From Mesostigma viride (taxonomy: Eukaryota; Streptophyta; Mesostigmatophyceae; Mesostigmatales; Mesostigmataceae): a stretch of 64,000 nucleotides of DNA. The translations under genes were made by a program, and so were the position numbers. Below, piece after piece: positions 22,257 to 32,429 of this stretch (position 1 is its first letter; every line of letters starts with the position of its first letter). The notes under the pieces were generated by a model. That model made no database searches and was not told the DNA's origin. It was given only the letters and a program-made list of their open reading frames with translations. Location of the stretch: the NCBI GenBank assembly GCA_009746045.1, contig RPFO01000648.1, forward strand, positions 1,228,021-1,292,020, in the 5' to 3' direction.

Positions 22257-22327
22257 AACGAAGGCGGCGACAGGGGTCAGGGGCAGCGTAGCTGACGCCC
22301 GGAATTCCTTTCTGCAAAGCGGCTGGG

Positions 22328-23386
22328 ATGCCGAAGCCCGGGCGGAAGCCAGGTTCGACAGGTGCTGGGAAGCAATTACCGAAAGCTAATCCCGAGGTGC
22401 CGACAGCTACTAAACAGACGGGAAAGGGCCGACTAGGCTGGCCGACGCAGAAGAAAAGGCTCCATCAGGAGCTCTCCACTTGCTCGGGCCTGCCTGAAGT
22501 GTGCGCTGCCTTTGAGGCGGTCCTCGGGACCGACTGGGTAACTACTGTCAGCCGGTGGTCTGCGGCCCAGCTGGAGTCCGTCGTTGGACTGCTGGTCGAC
22601 CACGTGGACGGGCCTGAAATTCTGGCAGCAGCGGACCCAAACGAAGCGCTAGTGGCAGCCCTCCAAAGCGCCCGGGACTTGGCGGACTCGGACGAAGAGG
22701 AGATGCAGCCACCACGCCGGCCCACGAAAGGGGCGAAAAAGGGGACGAAAAAAGTCGGAAGCCCAGCCCCGAGCAAGGGAAAGGCCGCGGGGGATGTGAG
22801 GGAGCAGCTCTTGGAGCTGGCGGCTATTATTGGCAAGCAGGGGCAGGCGGGCAAAGAAGAGGAGGAGGAGGAGGAGTCCGAGGAAGAGGATTTCCTGACG
22901 AAATTGAAGGATGCGCTGGCCGGGGCAGATGGGGCTTCCAGGAAGCCGAAAAAGACCAAAGGGGTGACGCTGCCCACTCGAGCACAAGTGGTGAATTGGA
23001 GGGTGCAAGAGAGAGTGCTCCCCGAGGTGCTCGAGGATGCCAACGACAATGGAGGGGGGATAAAGAGTTGGATCATGGCTACTCGCCAAGGGGGGTGGAG
23101 GAACCAGGAAAGCAGGAAGGTGGTCATGAACATCGCCCTGGCCATGGACACACTCTTCAAGGAGTTGGGGCCGGCAGCCGGGGAGTTGGCTGGGGTAGAG
23201 TATCTCATGAGGGTGGTGGCAGCCATGCTCCTAGTGGAGAGCCAGGGGTCAGGAGGGTGGAAGGTGGCTGGCCACCTCCTTGCTCTCAAGGAAGATGCCT
23301 CCTTGGTGAGCAACCCGGCCATGAAGATGGCCCTGCAAAGCGCCACGATGATGGAGAAGCTGGGCAAGGCCCAGCAAACCAAGTAA
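22328..23386 (+). CDS. DIRS-2 ORF1 (gag-like)
   Basis: An intact 352-codon ORF beginning MPKPGRKPGS, 72 bp after the A1 repeat. It has a Lys/Arg-rich N-terminus, a helical domain that includes GLLVDHVDGPEIL, a Lys-rich patch, a Glu run (residues about 178-192), then the most conserved part shared with DIRS-1 (VLEDANDNGGGIKSW, KVVMNIALAMDTLFKELG, EYLMRVVAAML), ending EKLGKAQQTK. The likely role is RNA-binding capsid protein, by position and by comparison with DIRS ORF1 proteins. No zinc knuckle is present. Confidence 0.85.
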   Translation: MPKPGRKPGSTGAGKQLPKANPEVPTATKQTGKGRLGWPTQKKRLHQELSTCSGLPEVCAAFEAVLGTDWVTTVSRWSAAQLESVVGLLVDHVDGPEILAAADPNEALVAALQSARDLADSDEEEMQPPRRPTKGAKKGTKKVGSPAPSKGKAAGDVREQLLELAAIIGKQGQAGKEEEEEEESEEEDFLTKLKDALAGADGASRKPKKTKGVTLPTRAQVVNWRVQERVLPEVLEDANDNGGGIKSWIMATRQGGWRNQESRKVVMNIALAMDTLFKELGPAAGELAGVEYLMRVVAAMLLVESQGSGGWKVAGHLLALKEDASLVSNPAMKMALQSATMMEKLGKAQQTK

Positions 23387-23429
23387 ACACCGAAAGGGTA
23401 AACCGCTCCCCCTTCCCACTGCCTCTTCC

Positions 23430-26400
23430 TACAATGCCTCTAAGCACTACGTGGGGGAGAGTGAGGTCAGCACGCAGACGCCAGCGTGCAACTCGCCGCC
23501 GCCGGACCTTCACTCTACAACACAAGGTGATTACGTGGTTGAATTGGCTATGGCACGGGGGGGCAGACCCTCCGCCTAAATCTGGAGGCGCGTGCTCCAG
23601 AGGAACGGCGGAGGCCCTGAAAAGGGTCAAGAAGCACTGCGAGTGGTACAGTCGCCGCGTAACCGGCGTTGCGACAGGCCCCGCAGAAGGAAGTGATCTA
23701 ATCTATGGGAAATGTAATAAGTATGAACAACTTGTGGCGGAGCGGGTGAGTCTGCCGAAGCGCGAGGTGGCAGGAAAGGCGAAGCTGCTGGATTTGCTGG
23801 CGCTACGACCTAGTTGGCGAGAGGTGTACGCCAGCGAGCCAACTGCATCAAGCCGGAGGTGGCTGCCAGTGCGAGGTATTGGAATGTACCTGCCCCCAGC
23901 CGAGGGTGCACCATGGCGGAGTGGGGCAAGTTGATGGGGAGGGCAGCGGACGTGGGGATGGTGGAGTTCCGAGAGACGCGGCCAAAGTGGGTAGACGGAT
24001 GTTTTGGGGTGGCCAAAGGAGTGGGGGAGTTAAGGCTCATTGTGAATAAGAAGTTGGGGAACGCACTGTGGGTGGACCCCCCTAAGACGGTGTTACCCCA
24101 CCTGGGCATATACTCGGAGGTCTATATCAAGGGTCGGTGCTACACGGCCAAGAGCGATCTGGTCTCGTATTACTATACCATCCAAGTGCCGGAGTGGTGG
24201 TGGGATTATCAAGGGCTACCTGATGTGTGGTCCACCGATGTCGGGCTGCCGGGGCGGCGGAGGAGGGTGTGGCCAGTGCTGAAAGTGCTGGCCATGGGGC
24301 ACTCCCACGCTGTAGCGCTAGGGGAAGCCATCCATGAGATGGTCCTCTATGCCACGGGCGCTTTGGATCCTAGACGGCAGGTGAACCGCCTCACAAGTGT
24401 AGGGGAGCTGACCGTGCTTCGGAATGCATGGGGTAACCCAACCGCCCTAGCCATCGAGTACAAGGAGGAGAGCACGAGGGAGATGCAAATCGACCTTGAG
24501 GACCCCCCTGCCCCTATGGTATCCATCACTATTGATGACCTGGTGGTCAGCAATGGGCGCACGTGCGAGGCGGTGAATCGCTTAATCGCGAGTGCTATTG
24601 AAGACGGGTACGCGCCTAACAACCTTGTGCCCTCCAAGGACAAGACGATCATGGCTAGCCCGGAGGGGGAGGACGAGCTAGAAGCTCTGGGTGTTGTTCA
24701 CCGGCGGGATGGGGTGTTGGAGCCGACAGCTAAGCAGCTCACCCTTGTGGTTGCGCACACTCGTGTACTCCTCGAGAGGGGACGCGCTACCGCTGAGGCG
24801 CTGGCGGCCGTCGTGGGCCGGTGGGTGTGGCTGCAGATGCTCAGCCGCACTTGCTTGTCCATATGGCAGCAGAGTTTTAAGTTCATCAACCTCAAGGGGT
24901 GGGGCCAGCGAACGCGACCTTTGTGGCAAGGTGTGCGCGATGAGCTCGAGTGTGCCATGGCGTTGGCCCCCATGCTCCGTGTGGACCGGGGGGCTGCCCT
25001 GGCTCCGGTGGTGGTGGCCTCGGATGCGTCTAGTTTTGGGCAGGGGGTTGTCTACGCTGAGATGGCCCCAGCTGAGGTGACGGAATTAGCTCGGGCCCGG
25101 GAGGTGCGGGGTTACCCAACCCTCCTCACCCCAGGTGAGGCCATGTATGCCGGGCCTAGACCCTTGACCAAGGCCGCGGAAAAAGCCATCATCCACGGGC
25201 GATGGCGCGTAGGGATCAAGAGTCGCTGGCGCGATTCGACCATGCACATCAACGAGAAGGAAGTGCGGGCCGCTGTGAAGGGGGTGGAGCGCTCGGCCCG
25301 GAACCTCGGAACATGGGGTAAGCGGGTGGTGAGGTTAGTGGACTCCACTGCCGCTTTGGGCTGCTTGGCTAAAGGGCGTTCCTCTTCTTACCGGTTAAAC
25401 AAGCAATGCCGCCGGTTGTGCGCTCTTACGTTGGTCACCGGCAGCCGCTCACAATGGGTCTGGACGCCAAGTGAGCTTCAGCCTGCGGATGGGCCTTCGC
25501 GGGGGCTTTCCATGGCTGCCTCGGTGGCCGGGTGGGTCCGCGATTTGACTCGCGAGGGTGTTCATCCCAATCCCGGGCCTCGGCTTGGCGCTAGCTACTT
25601 GACCCTTCTTGAGGGCAAGGTGAAGCCGGCTACTTTGATGGTTTACCATCGGGGCTTAGGTCCTTTTTCGCATGGTGGGCGAGCCGGCGGGGTCGGGTTG
25701 GCAGCTTGTTGCGCGGCTTGACGATAGAGGAATACTATTGCGAGTATGTCGCTTGGGCGCACTCACGGTGTTACAGCCGCCAGTTGTGTGTCAATGCGCT
25801 TATGGGCCTGAATTTGTACTTCCCCGGGAGGTGCGGGATTGGGCCTTGGCACGAAGTGTTTTGGCTGGCTGGCGCACGTTGGCACCCCCTCGTGCCCCCC
25901 CCCCATTCCATGGGAGGCTGCGTTTGCGCTTGCTTGTACTATGGTGCTCCAGCGGCAGCCTCGTGCGGCTATGATGGTCATCGTTATTTTCCAACAATAC
26001 CTGCGGGTATCGGAGGCGCTCAACCTGTTGGTCGGCCATGTGCGCTTGCAGCCTGATGTTCGGTTGCGGGGTTCGCAGCGGGGCGCCTTGTTGTTGATGT
26101 CAGCTAAGACGGCTAAGGGGGAGGTGCAGTCTGTGGTGATCGAGGATGTCATGACTGAGACCCTCTTGCGGGCTTGTATGCGTGGCAAGGCGGCCTGGGA
26201 GCGGGTGTTCCCTTACGATTATGCCCAGTTCAGCCGGGTTTGGCATCAGGCCACGCAAGCTTTGGGGGTCGACACGGTGTTTACCATTCACGGGCTGCGG
26301 CATGGGGGGGCTACCTATGATTTTTTGCGGCAGCGCAGCATGGCTGATATTCAGCATCGGGGTCGCTGGCGCAGCAGCAAAACTGTCGCCCACTATGTGG

Positions 26401-26507
26401 GATTGCACCGGAGCTTGGCCCTCACCCTTCCTGACGCCCTGGTTCGGGCTATCGCCGCCTGCCCCCCGCGCATTTGGCGGAGCGTCTTTTCTCTGCCTTC
26501 CTCTTAA
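23430..26507 (+). pseudogene. DIRS-2 ORF2: RT-RNase H-tyrosine recombinase, frameshifted
   Basis: Homologous along its length to the intact ORF2 of DIRS-1. The start region (MPLSTTWGRVRSARRRQRAT) is at about 23432. The first frame break falls at about 23838-23845, where one base is missing relative to the relative's ASEENCIKP. A long open part (23850-25660) carries RT with SITIDDLVVSN, RNase H with VASDASSFGQG, HINEKEVRAAV and RLVDSTAALG, and the GVHPNPGP 2A-like motif at about 25557-25580. At least two further breaks between 25660 and 25850 precede the recombinase (25850-26507), which keeps YLRVSEAL, HGLRHGGA, GRWRSSKTVAHYVGL and therefore all catalytic residues. Ends TAA at 26505-26507. Confidence 0.88.
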
Positions 26508-26583
26508 GTTCCCTTCATTCTTGTCTTATGCGTCCACCGGTTTTTGTTTTGCCCCTGGCTTGGGTCGCCAGGGAGGGATGTAA

Positions 26584-27263
26584 GGGTAAGGCTAGCCTTT
26601 TTGGACATAAAGTGTTCCCATGGGTAAGGATGGCCAGTTGAGGGCCACTTCCCGATGTGCTCTACTTATTGTTTTAATAAAGAGTCTGGTTACCCTGGAG
26701 TTCCACGGTTAATAGAATCGGGGTTCTCTGAACATAGTTTCTTTATAGTGATACGGAAGGGGAGCCGCTGATGCTAGGTGAAATAGAGCTGGGTGATGTG
26801 ATCGTAATAAGGTTGATTAGGCTTCTAGTGTACGAGTATTACGGATGATATGGCCTAATTGTTGCGGCCCATACCTTGACGGTGTGCTGAGTACCTTGAC
26901 GACGGATTTCTGCGTCTAGGTTCTCCTAGCAGATCTGTGATTGCGGACGGGTTTGCAACAAGCAATATCTCAAGTAAAACTTGACGGCTAAAACTGTTTA
27001 GAGGCCGTTGCCGGATCTGGCCGTTGGTAGAGAGCCGTTGGCCTTGAAACACGATAAAAGCTTGCTCACCTAGCTCATGGCGGTCTCTTTTGTTTTCCCA
27101 CCCGCCCTCCCTGTGTGTTGCCTGTTTGGGGGTAAGGCTAGCCTTTTTGGACATAAAGTGTTCCCATGGGTAAGGATGGCCAGTTGAGGGCCACTTCCCG
27201 ATGTGCTCTACTTATTGTTTTAATAAAGAGTCTGGTTACCCTGGAGTTCCACGGTTAATAGAA
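26584..27263 (+). repeat. DIRS-2 B1-A2-B2 repeat block
   Basis: B1 (26584-26717), A2 (26718-27096), a 33-bp spacer and B2 (27130-27263). B1/A2 junction reads TTAATAGAATCGGGGTTC, equal to the two outer ends joined. Confidence 0.9.
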
Positions 27264-27813
27264 AATGACGTTCCGGTACCCAGTAAGAGCTATCTGGAAA
27301 CCAAATGATCATGGTATCATAATTAATAGTAATCTTATTATCCTGGTGCCAATCTAATCCTAGTAATACATCAGCGGTAGTGATAGGGCCTATAGTGGCC
27401 GTCAGGTTGACAGTACGTCCTTGTATGACCAGGGGAAGGGACACCGTACCCGGGGAATGACTGGTGCGACCATCAGCATAATGAACAGTGACAGGTTTGG
27501 TGTGAGGGGTAGGGACTAGTCCTAAACGCCTAACTACTAGGGCCTCGCTCACAAAGGAGCTAGCCGCACCGCTATCTACCAACACAGAGACATTCAAGAG
27601 TTCATCAGCATGCAAGAAAGGGTCTACAACAGTATGGGGAACGGTTAAACCACCATTCAAGAACATAAGAGGACGCACACGAAGTGGTAGGGAAGATTCA
27701 GCTCCTACAGAGGTTATAAAAACAGGCAGGCATAAATTTTCATCTGGGGTACTATCTAAGGACCTGTCCAGGTTACCCCCGGCTGACAGGCCTACTGTTC
27801 CCCCTCCCCCCCC
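27264..27813 (-). pseudogene. Chromovirus protease, N-terminal part of pol
   Basis: Retropepsin that would mature Gag and Pol. The active-site motif VLVDSGAASSFVSEA and the later ADVLLGLDWH block are both intact. The reading frame is open from the G-run at 27806-27813 (minus strand) and overlaps the end of gag, in the -1 frame relative to gag. DIRS-2 interrupts it after WVPERH. Expression probably depends on frameshifting at the G8 run. Confidence 0.88.
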
Positions 27814-29531
27814 AAATCCATATGAACTAACCCCGAAGAAGACCCTGGCGAAAAAGCCACTGCTGGAGGGTCACGAGGGAGCGAAGAGGGTGCGGGAGCC
27901 TGATTATCATAGGGGAACCCTGGGGGTCCTGTCTGCACAGCATTCAGCCTACTAGGGGTAGCTGAGGGAATGCGTCCTGGAGTGGGACGAATAGGAGCAC
28001 GCTGAGGGGTACGAGGAGGGCGAGCGTCGGGATGAGGGGGAGCACCCGAAAGGAACTTGGGGCACTCACGTTTAAGATGACCTACTTCCTTACAATGATA
28101 GCATGTGATATGAGAGACATCAAGAGCTGAAAGATCAGCAACGCAGATATCTAATTCCTCTACATAGGAGTTCTCCTCCTCAGGGGTAAGGATAATATTA
28201 TTAATACGGGAACGGGTAGGGAGAGAAGGAGTGGTGAAGAAATCTGCTACTCGCAAGAGATGCTGGCGCACATGTTTGAGGGGCAGATCAGTAAAACGGT
28301 AGGCAGAGAACTGGCGCTTGACTTCACGTAATAAAGGTCTACTGAGGCCTTGGAGGAAGCGAGCACGTACTTCTGCACCCGACAAATCCCTAATTCGTAC
28401 CATCTGAGCATCAAACTCTTTCATATACTCCTTAAATGATTTATTAGTACCCTGCTGCAAGGTACCAAAGGCTACTAATCTGTCCTGCCAATCTGAATCA
28501 GGAGGGACTAAATGGTTCTCTAAACGCTTAAACAATTCTGCTACAGAGTTAGGGTAGGCATGAGAGGCCAAAGACTCACACTGAATGAGGTTAGCAAGCT
28601 CAGGAGTAATGCAGGTTGTAAGATAGTGAGGAACTAATACAGCATCAGAGAGACGCCATCTATTATGATTCTGCCACGACTCTGTGTTCTGGGTAAGCAA
28701 CATAATAAAGGTGAAAAACTGTTGAGGGGTAGACTTGACATCCAGCTTGGGAGGGTTAGCAAAGAGGGGAAGAGCAGGGGGCTTAGGGGGATTAGAAGAG
28801 TCAGTTTTTCCCATAGGGCCACTATCTTCCACTGCTACATAAACGGGATAGAAGGAAGGAAGAGGAAAGGTTTTGGGTAGGGGTCTAGAAGGGGCCACCG
28901 TTTCAGGCTGGTGCCCATAGGAGAAGGGTACAGTATATTGCTCACGAAGAGAGGAGTAGGCAAAATGATCATAATTTCTGTCATCTAGAGGCATGGTGCT
29001 GAAATCACTATTAACTTCTAAATCAGCCACACGGGTAGGGACCTGGGCAGCCTCATAGGCCGTCTCAGGGTAGGACCAGGAAGCAGGTGGGTAAAAGGGA
29101 ACTGCACTAGGGCGCCCAGAAGGGCCGACAGGGGCAGAGGTACGACCCGTGTTGAAAGCAGGCATGGACGGCACAGGGTGGGAAGGAGGCCTAGAAACAT
29201 TGTTAGTTAGTGAGGACCTGCTGGGGGGTTGAGCCAAGGTTGCAGGAGGGGCAGGGGCCTGGTTCAAAATAAAGGAAGGGTCATCACTAAATCTGACTTG
29301 CATCCGTTGTTCATAGGTAGGAGGGGTAAGTGAGGGACGACGGCGACCACCAGTAACAGGAGAAGGAGGTGAGGTACGCAGATTACCTTGAGGAGTGAGA
29401 TGGTGCACCGTTTCAAGTGAGTCCCGTCGGTTACCACGAGTGTTGTTATTGTTGTTAGTATTATCATTATTATTATTCATAGTAGTAGTGTTGGTAGGTA
29501 TAGGCGACATATTTCCACCCACTGGATCCAT
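27792..29531 (-). CDS. Chromovirus gag
   Basis: An intact 579-codon ORF. Its N-terminal ~200 residues are Asn-, Pro- and Ser-rich and low in complexity. The capsid-like part follows (about 250-420), including WQDRLVAFGTLQQGTNKSFKEY-type sequence and VRARFLQGLSRPLL, typical of the gypsy Gag core. A CCHC zinc knuckle (CYHCKEVGHLKREC) lies near residues 477-490, and a Pro/Arg-rich tail precedes a TAG stop at 27792-27794. Gag forms the particle and packages genomic RNA. Start ATG at 29531 gives MDPVGGNMSP; an internal Met eight codons on is an alternative. A -1 shift at the G8 run near the end would lead into protease. Confidence 0.9.
   Translation of the reverse strand: MDPVGGNMSPIPTNTTTMNNNNDNTNNNNNTRGNRRDSLETVHHLTPQGNLRTSPPSPVTGGRRRPSLTPPTYEQRMQVRFSDDPSFILNQAPAPPATLAQPPSRSSLTNNVSRPPSHPVPSMPAFNTGRTSAPVGPSGRPSAVPFYPPASWSYPETAYEAAQVPTRVADLEVNSDFSTMPLDDRNYDHFAYSSLREQYTVPFSYGHQPETVAPSRPLPKTFPLPSFYPVYVAVEDSGPMGKTDSSNPPKPPALPLFANPPKLDVKSTPQQFFTFIMLLTQNTESWQNHNRWRLSDAVLVPHYLTTCITPELANLIQCESLASHAYPNSVAELFKRLENHLVPPDSDWQDRLVAFGTLQQGTNKSFKEYMKEFDAQMVRIRDLSGAEVRARFLQGLSRPLLREVKRQFSAYRFTDLPLKHVRQHLLRVADFFTTPSLPTRSRINNIILTPEEENSYVEELDICVADLSALDVSHITCYHCKEVGHLKRECPKFLSGAPPHPDARPPRTPQRAPIRPTPGRIPSATPSRLNAVQTGPPGFPYDNQAPAPSSLPRDPPAVAFSPGSSSGLVHMDLGGEGEQ
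27806..27813 (-). promoter_or_regulatory. Candidate -1 frameshift site between gag and pol
   Basis: A run of eight G on the minus strand, read in the gag frame as ..G GGG GGG.., the homopolymeric form of an X XXY YYZ slippery site. Slipping back one base enters the protease frame, and gag ends five codons later. Alternatively the run is a length error and the frames are really continuous. Confidence 0.5.
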
Positions 29532-29654
29532 CTTTGATTAAGTAAATGAATAGGAATCTAACTGAAAGCAACAAAGAAAAAGGACAAGGCCTAATTCAAG
29601 GCAAGGAAAGAAAAGAAAAGCTTTTACTGTCCTAAAAGAAGGAAACAATTTAAA

Positions 29655-30047
29655 TCAATCCTTTTTAACAACAGTAATGGATAGGGAACCGAATTCCAAG
29701 GTGAGGGGAGTATCTAAGCTAGATGAGGATGCAGCCCGCTTAGGGGGAGACGAAGGAGGGGTAGCAAAATCTAGAGCTTCTACAGGAGGGCGACCATGAG
29801 GAGTAGAACGTACGTGTAGGCCTAAATCTGATACACTATGGTCTATAAGGAATTGTTGGGCTTCCTCGAAGGTAACAAATTTCTTATACCTAATTACATT
29901 ATATGTACGGTTTTGCACTATCTTCCTAGCATCTGACCAAGAGAGGAAAATGGCTGACCATTGAGGGGTAATAACTACGTAATATTTAGCTAAGCTATTG
30001 TCACTGGACGAATGGGAAGGCGCAGTAAAAACACGACGTTGGCTCAT
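29655..30047 (-). CDS. Chromovirus ORF0 with RNase H1 HBD / viroplasmin-like domain
   Basis: A 130-codon ORF between the 5' LTR and gag, same direction, 124 bp before the gag start. Residues about 22-68 (KYYVVITPQWSAIFLSW ... VIRYKKFVTFEEAQQFL) follow the pattern of the caulimovirus P6 / RNase H1 N-terminal domain: YVV, a strand ending in W, an Ala/Val helix, then KKF and EEAQ-FL. That domain binds RNA-DNA hybrids or double-stranded RNA. The conserved Gly before the Ile is replaced here. The rest is Ser/Pro-rich. A role in reverse transcription or particle assembly is plausible but inferred. ORF is intact with ATG at 30047. Confidence 0.7.
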   Translation of the reverse strand: MSQRRVFTAPSHSSSDNSLAKYYVVITPQWSAIFLSWSDARKIVQNRTYNVIRYKKFVTFEEAQQFLIDHSVSDLGLHVRSTPHGRPPVEALDFATPPSSPPKRAASSSSLDTPLTLEFGSLSITVVKKD

Positions 30048-30576
30048 GGTAACGCACCTGGTGGGTCTTGTGACGTCACGCTAGAAGAAGGGGTAGGCGA
30101 CTTATCTGGGCGATCTGGATCACCGAAAGCAGCATGAGGGCGGAATTGTCCAGCGCTCGTCCTAAATCAGCGACCGAATAGTCCAGCGCTCGTCCTAAAA
30201 CAGCGACCCGTATCTCTGCGGGTGCGGCCGTCTAATAAAACAGCAGCACGAAGGAAAAAGGTGTAGGCTACTGCGACGCTAATCGTCTCACGCTGGCCGA
30301 TCCGAACAGTAATAATCCCCTATCTACGACAGGAAGCAACTGTAAGCAGGAAAACAAGGCGAAAGACAGGCTATCTACGAAAGGGTTTATCCGCTGCGAG
30401 CAGGTCTAGCATCTAGGCAGATCGTGTCCCGAACCGGGCAGCACTACTCTCCCAGCTTGAAGGCGACCCGCCCATTACCTGTCAAGAAAGTGTCGTCTTC
30501 GTATCCCTGGACGCGGAAGGGTTCTTGCAAAGGCGTATGTGACAAAGGACCGTCGTCTCGTTCTCTACCTACGAAA
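30048..30576. other. Chromovirus 5' leader
   Basis: Untranslated stretch between primer site and ORF0. Contains a ~33-bp direct repeat twice (30147-30179, 30180-30212; GTCCAGCGCTCGTCCTAAA core). May hold packaging signals; nothing definite is visible. Confidence 0.5.
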
Positions 30577-30591
30577 GTTCCTCCGGAACCA
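30577..30591 (-). promoter_or_regulatory. Chromovirus primer binding site
   Basis: One base inside the 5' LTR, the minus strand reads TGGTTCCGGAGGAAC; the TGG start complements a tRNA CCA end. I cannot tell which tRNA. Confidence 0.65.
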
Positions 30592-30592
30592 T

Positions 30593-31165
30593 TGTTACGT
30601 CCTGAACTTCTACCGCCACCTCTACCTCTAATGGGCCTGATGCTACCTAAACTGGTCAGGCCTCCTCTACTCAAACCCCTAGCGAAAGACGAACGAGACG
30701 GAGCTGATCTCAATGCATTAACGTATGTGTTACTGTAATACGCCATACAACCATTTACCAAAACCCGTTTACTCCAGGAATAGAGGAAGGAAACACACTA
30801 CACTGCCGTGACCCAAGCCTATATGTGTTAATTCATTTAGCACACGCCGAGTGACCACACAAGGAGTGGAACGTGCATAAATGGTCACCAACGGTCCTGC
30901 AGGCTCGGGCCGACCTGGCCCTCGCCTTCAAAACCACAGAAACACAGGCAGGTGCATAGATGCACGCCGGTCCACTACATTCTACCAAAGGATAAGGACC
31001 ACTAATAAAGTACGCGGCGCGGCGCCCAAAAGCACCCAATGTACCACAGTACTGTTACGAGGACAATCGTGTCTCAGCTATAACTACACGTAAACCTAGG
31101 GAACAACCGAGGCCAAGGACCTAATTTACGTCCGTAACTTCAACGAATTGTTACGCGACGTAACA
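30593..31165 (-). repeat. Chromovirus 5' LTR
   Basis: 573 bp, partner of 4901-5479, TGTTACG...CGTAACA ends; ATCGC target duplication follows at 31166-31170. Confidence 0.93.
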
Positions 31166-31170
31166 ATCGC

Positions 31171-32085
31171 ATTCACTCCCTCTCTCTTGCTTGGACTACT
31201 ATGCAGGAGAGGTAGAAGACCATTGTCCAGGCTCATACGCCCGCCCCTGTGGGCAAGCCCCCTCCGGCCCCCAATTAGCGGAAGGGGCGCTTTGCTGAGT
31301 AGCATAGGTAGGTTTTCTAGATTAGATTAGCTTAGAGTTAGATTAGTTCGGTTTCGCGGCTTTGTCCCCCCTCCATCCATCCACGGGAATATGCGCTACA
31401 TGATCTCCCAACGGAGTCATGTTATAATTTAATTTAATTTAATTTAATTTAATTTAATTTAATTTAATTTAATTTAATGCCCCCCCAAGGCCTGGCCCCA
31501 AGGACATTCCCAGGAAGCTAGGTAAACCTGCCATGAACTACACCCAGATGTTGCTGGCCGACCTAGTGGTCCCAGCCCAGTTTGAACACCGCATTCACTC
31601 TCTCTCCCTCCTTAATTTAGACTGCCATGCAGAACAAGCAGCGGTGGCAGAAGATTGTCTAGGCTCACACGCCAGCCCCTGTGGGCAAGCCATCCCCCCC
31701 CAAGCGGAAGGGGCGTTTTGCTGAGTAGTGTACTGAGTTGGGATTTTCTAGACTAGCTAGATAGCTTAGAGTTATAGGTTAGTTCGATTACGTACGTGGC
31801 TTCCTCCACTCCACCCACCCATCAAGGAATATGTTGTGCTACATGATCTCCCAACGGAGGCATGTTATAATTTAATTTAATTTAATTTAATGCCCCCCCA
31901 AGAGGAAGGGGCGTATTGCTGCATGAGTACTAAGTGTAGTTAGGATTTTTCTAGCCTAGATAGCTTAGAGTTAGGTTAGTTCGATTACGCGGCTTCTTCC
32001 ACCTCCACCCATCCAGCAATTAAGGAATATGTGCTACATGATCTCCCAACGGAGGCATGTAATAATTTATTTTTTTTTCATTTAA
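31171..32085 (+). repeat. Tandem array of ~390-bp host repeat units
   Basis: Right half of the unit split by the chromovirus (31171-31477), a full unit (31478-31892) and a partial one (31893-32085). Each has a CACACGCC/CCCCTGTGGGCAAGCC block, AGGGGCG..TTGCTG, TTAGAGTTA..TTAGTTCG, then ACATGATCTCCCAACGGAG and ATGTTATAATTT. An AATTT pentamer microsatellite expands the end of the first unit (about 31425-31477). An inverted unit lies at 41930-42241 plus 56352-56440. Confidence 0.8.
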
Positions 32086-32429
32086 TGCCCCAGCCAATGC
32101 ACTTATTTGTTGGCAACCAAAAATCAACCATTTGTAGTTCCCTGAGTGTGTAGCTTCAATGCTGAGCTATTTACATCATGAAAATGGTAAAACCTTGAAC
32201 AGTTATTAGTTTTCCCGCAAAACAGGCCTTTTTTGACCGGACATTGGGAATAAACATATTGATGATCATAAACACTTCAGATAAGGCCACAAAATCAAGC
32301 GAAAATCCGGCTAAGAGGGGGACAGCAGTGGTCCTAGTCCCAGGTCAATCTGACAAGTCTAGCTCAAGTTATAAGGTTAGACGTGTTTTCAGAAAAATGC
32401 CCGCTAAAACAGAAAATATCACTATATCA

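Larger units (their letters stand above)
21878..27263 (+). mobile_element. DIRS/PAT-like tyrosine-recombinase retrotransposon 2
   Basis: Plus-strand relative of DIRS-1, with A1 (21878-22256), ORFs, B1 (26584-26717), A2 (26718-27096) and B2 (27130-27263). A copies are 379 bp and B copies 134 bp, identical by inspection. No target duplication; deleting the element joins chromovirus protease and linker in frame (PERHY|RLENLS). ORF1 is intact, ORF2 is frameshifted. The two DIRS elements belong to related but distinct families, since their A repeats agree only over the first ~60 bp. Confidence 0.93.
4901..31165 (-). mobile_element. Ty3/gypsy chromovirus, minus strand, with three nested insertions
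   Basis: Bounded by direct repeats 4901-5479 and 30593-31165 that start TGTTACGTC and end GACGTAACA, and flanked by ATCGC on both sides (4896-4900, 31166-31170). Coding order on the minus strand is ORF0 with a hybrid-binding-like domain, gag, PR, RT, RNase H, IN with chromodomain, then an extra ORF. The chromodomain places it among chromoviruses. Three elements interrupt it: 10927-15446, 15969-21467 and 21878-27263. Without them the element would be about 10.9 kb. The LTRs differ by about eight substitutions plus three indels, so this is older than its guests. Several frame breaks in pol and ORF3 suggest that the copy is dead, unless some are sequencing errors. Confidence 0.93.

Noticed and set aside
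22465-23382. 305-codon minus-strand ORF opposite DIRS-2 ORF1
   Set aside because: Exact antisense of a gag-like ORF that is conserved in DIRS-1; Ser-rich shadow.
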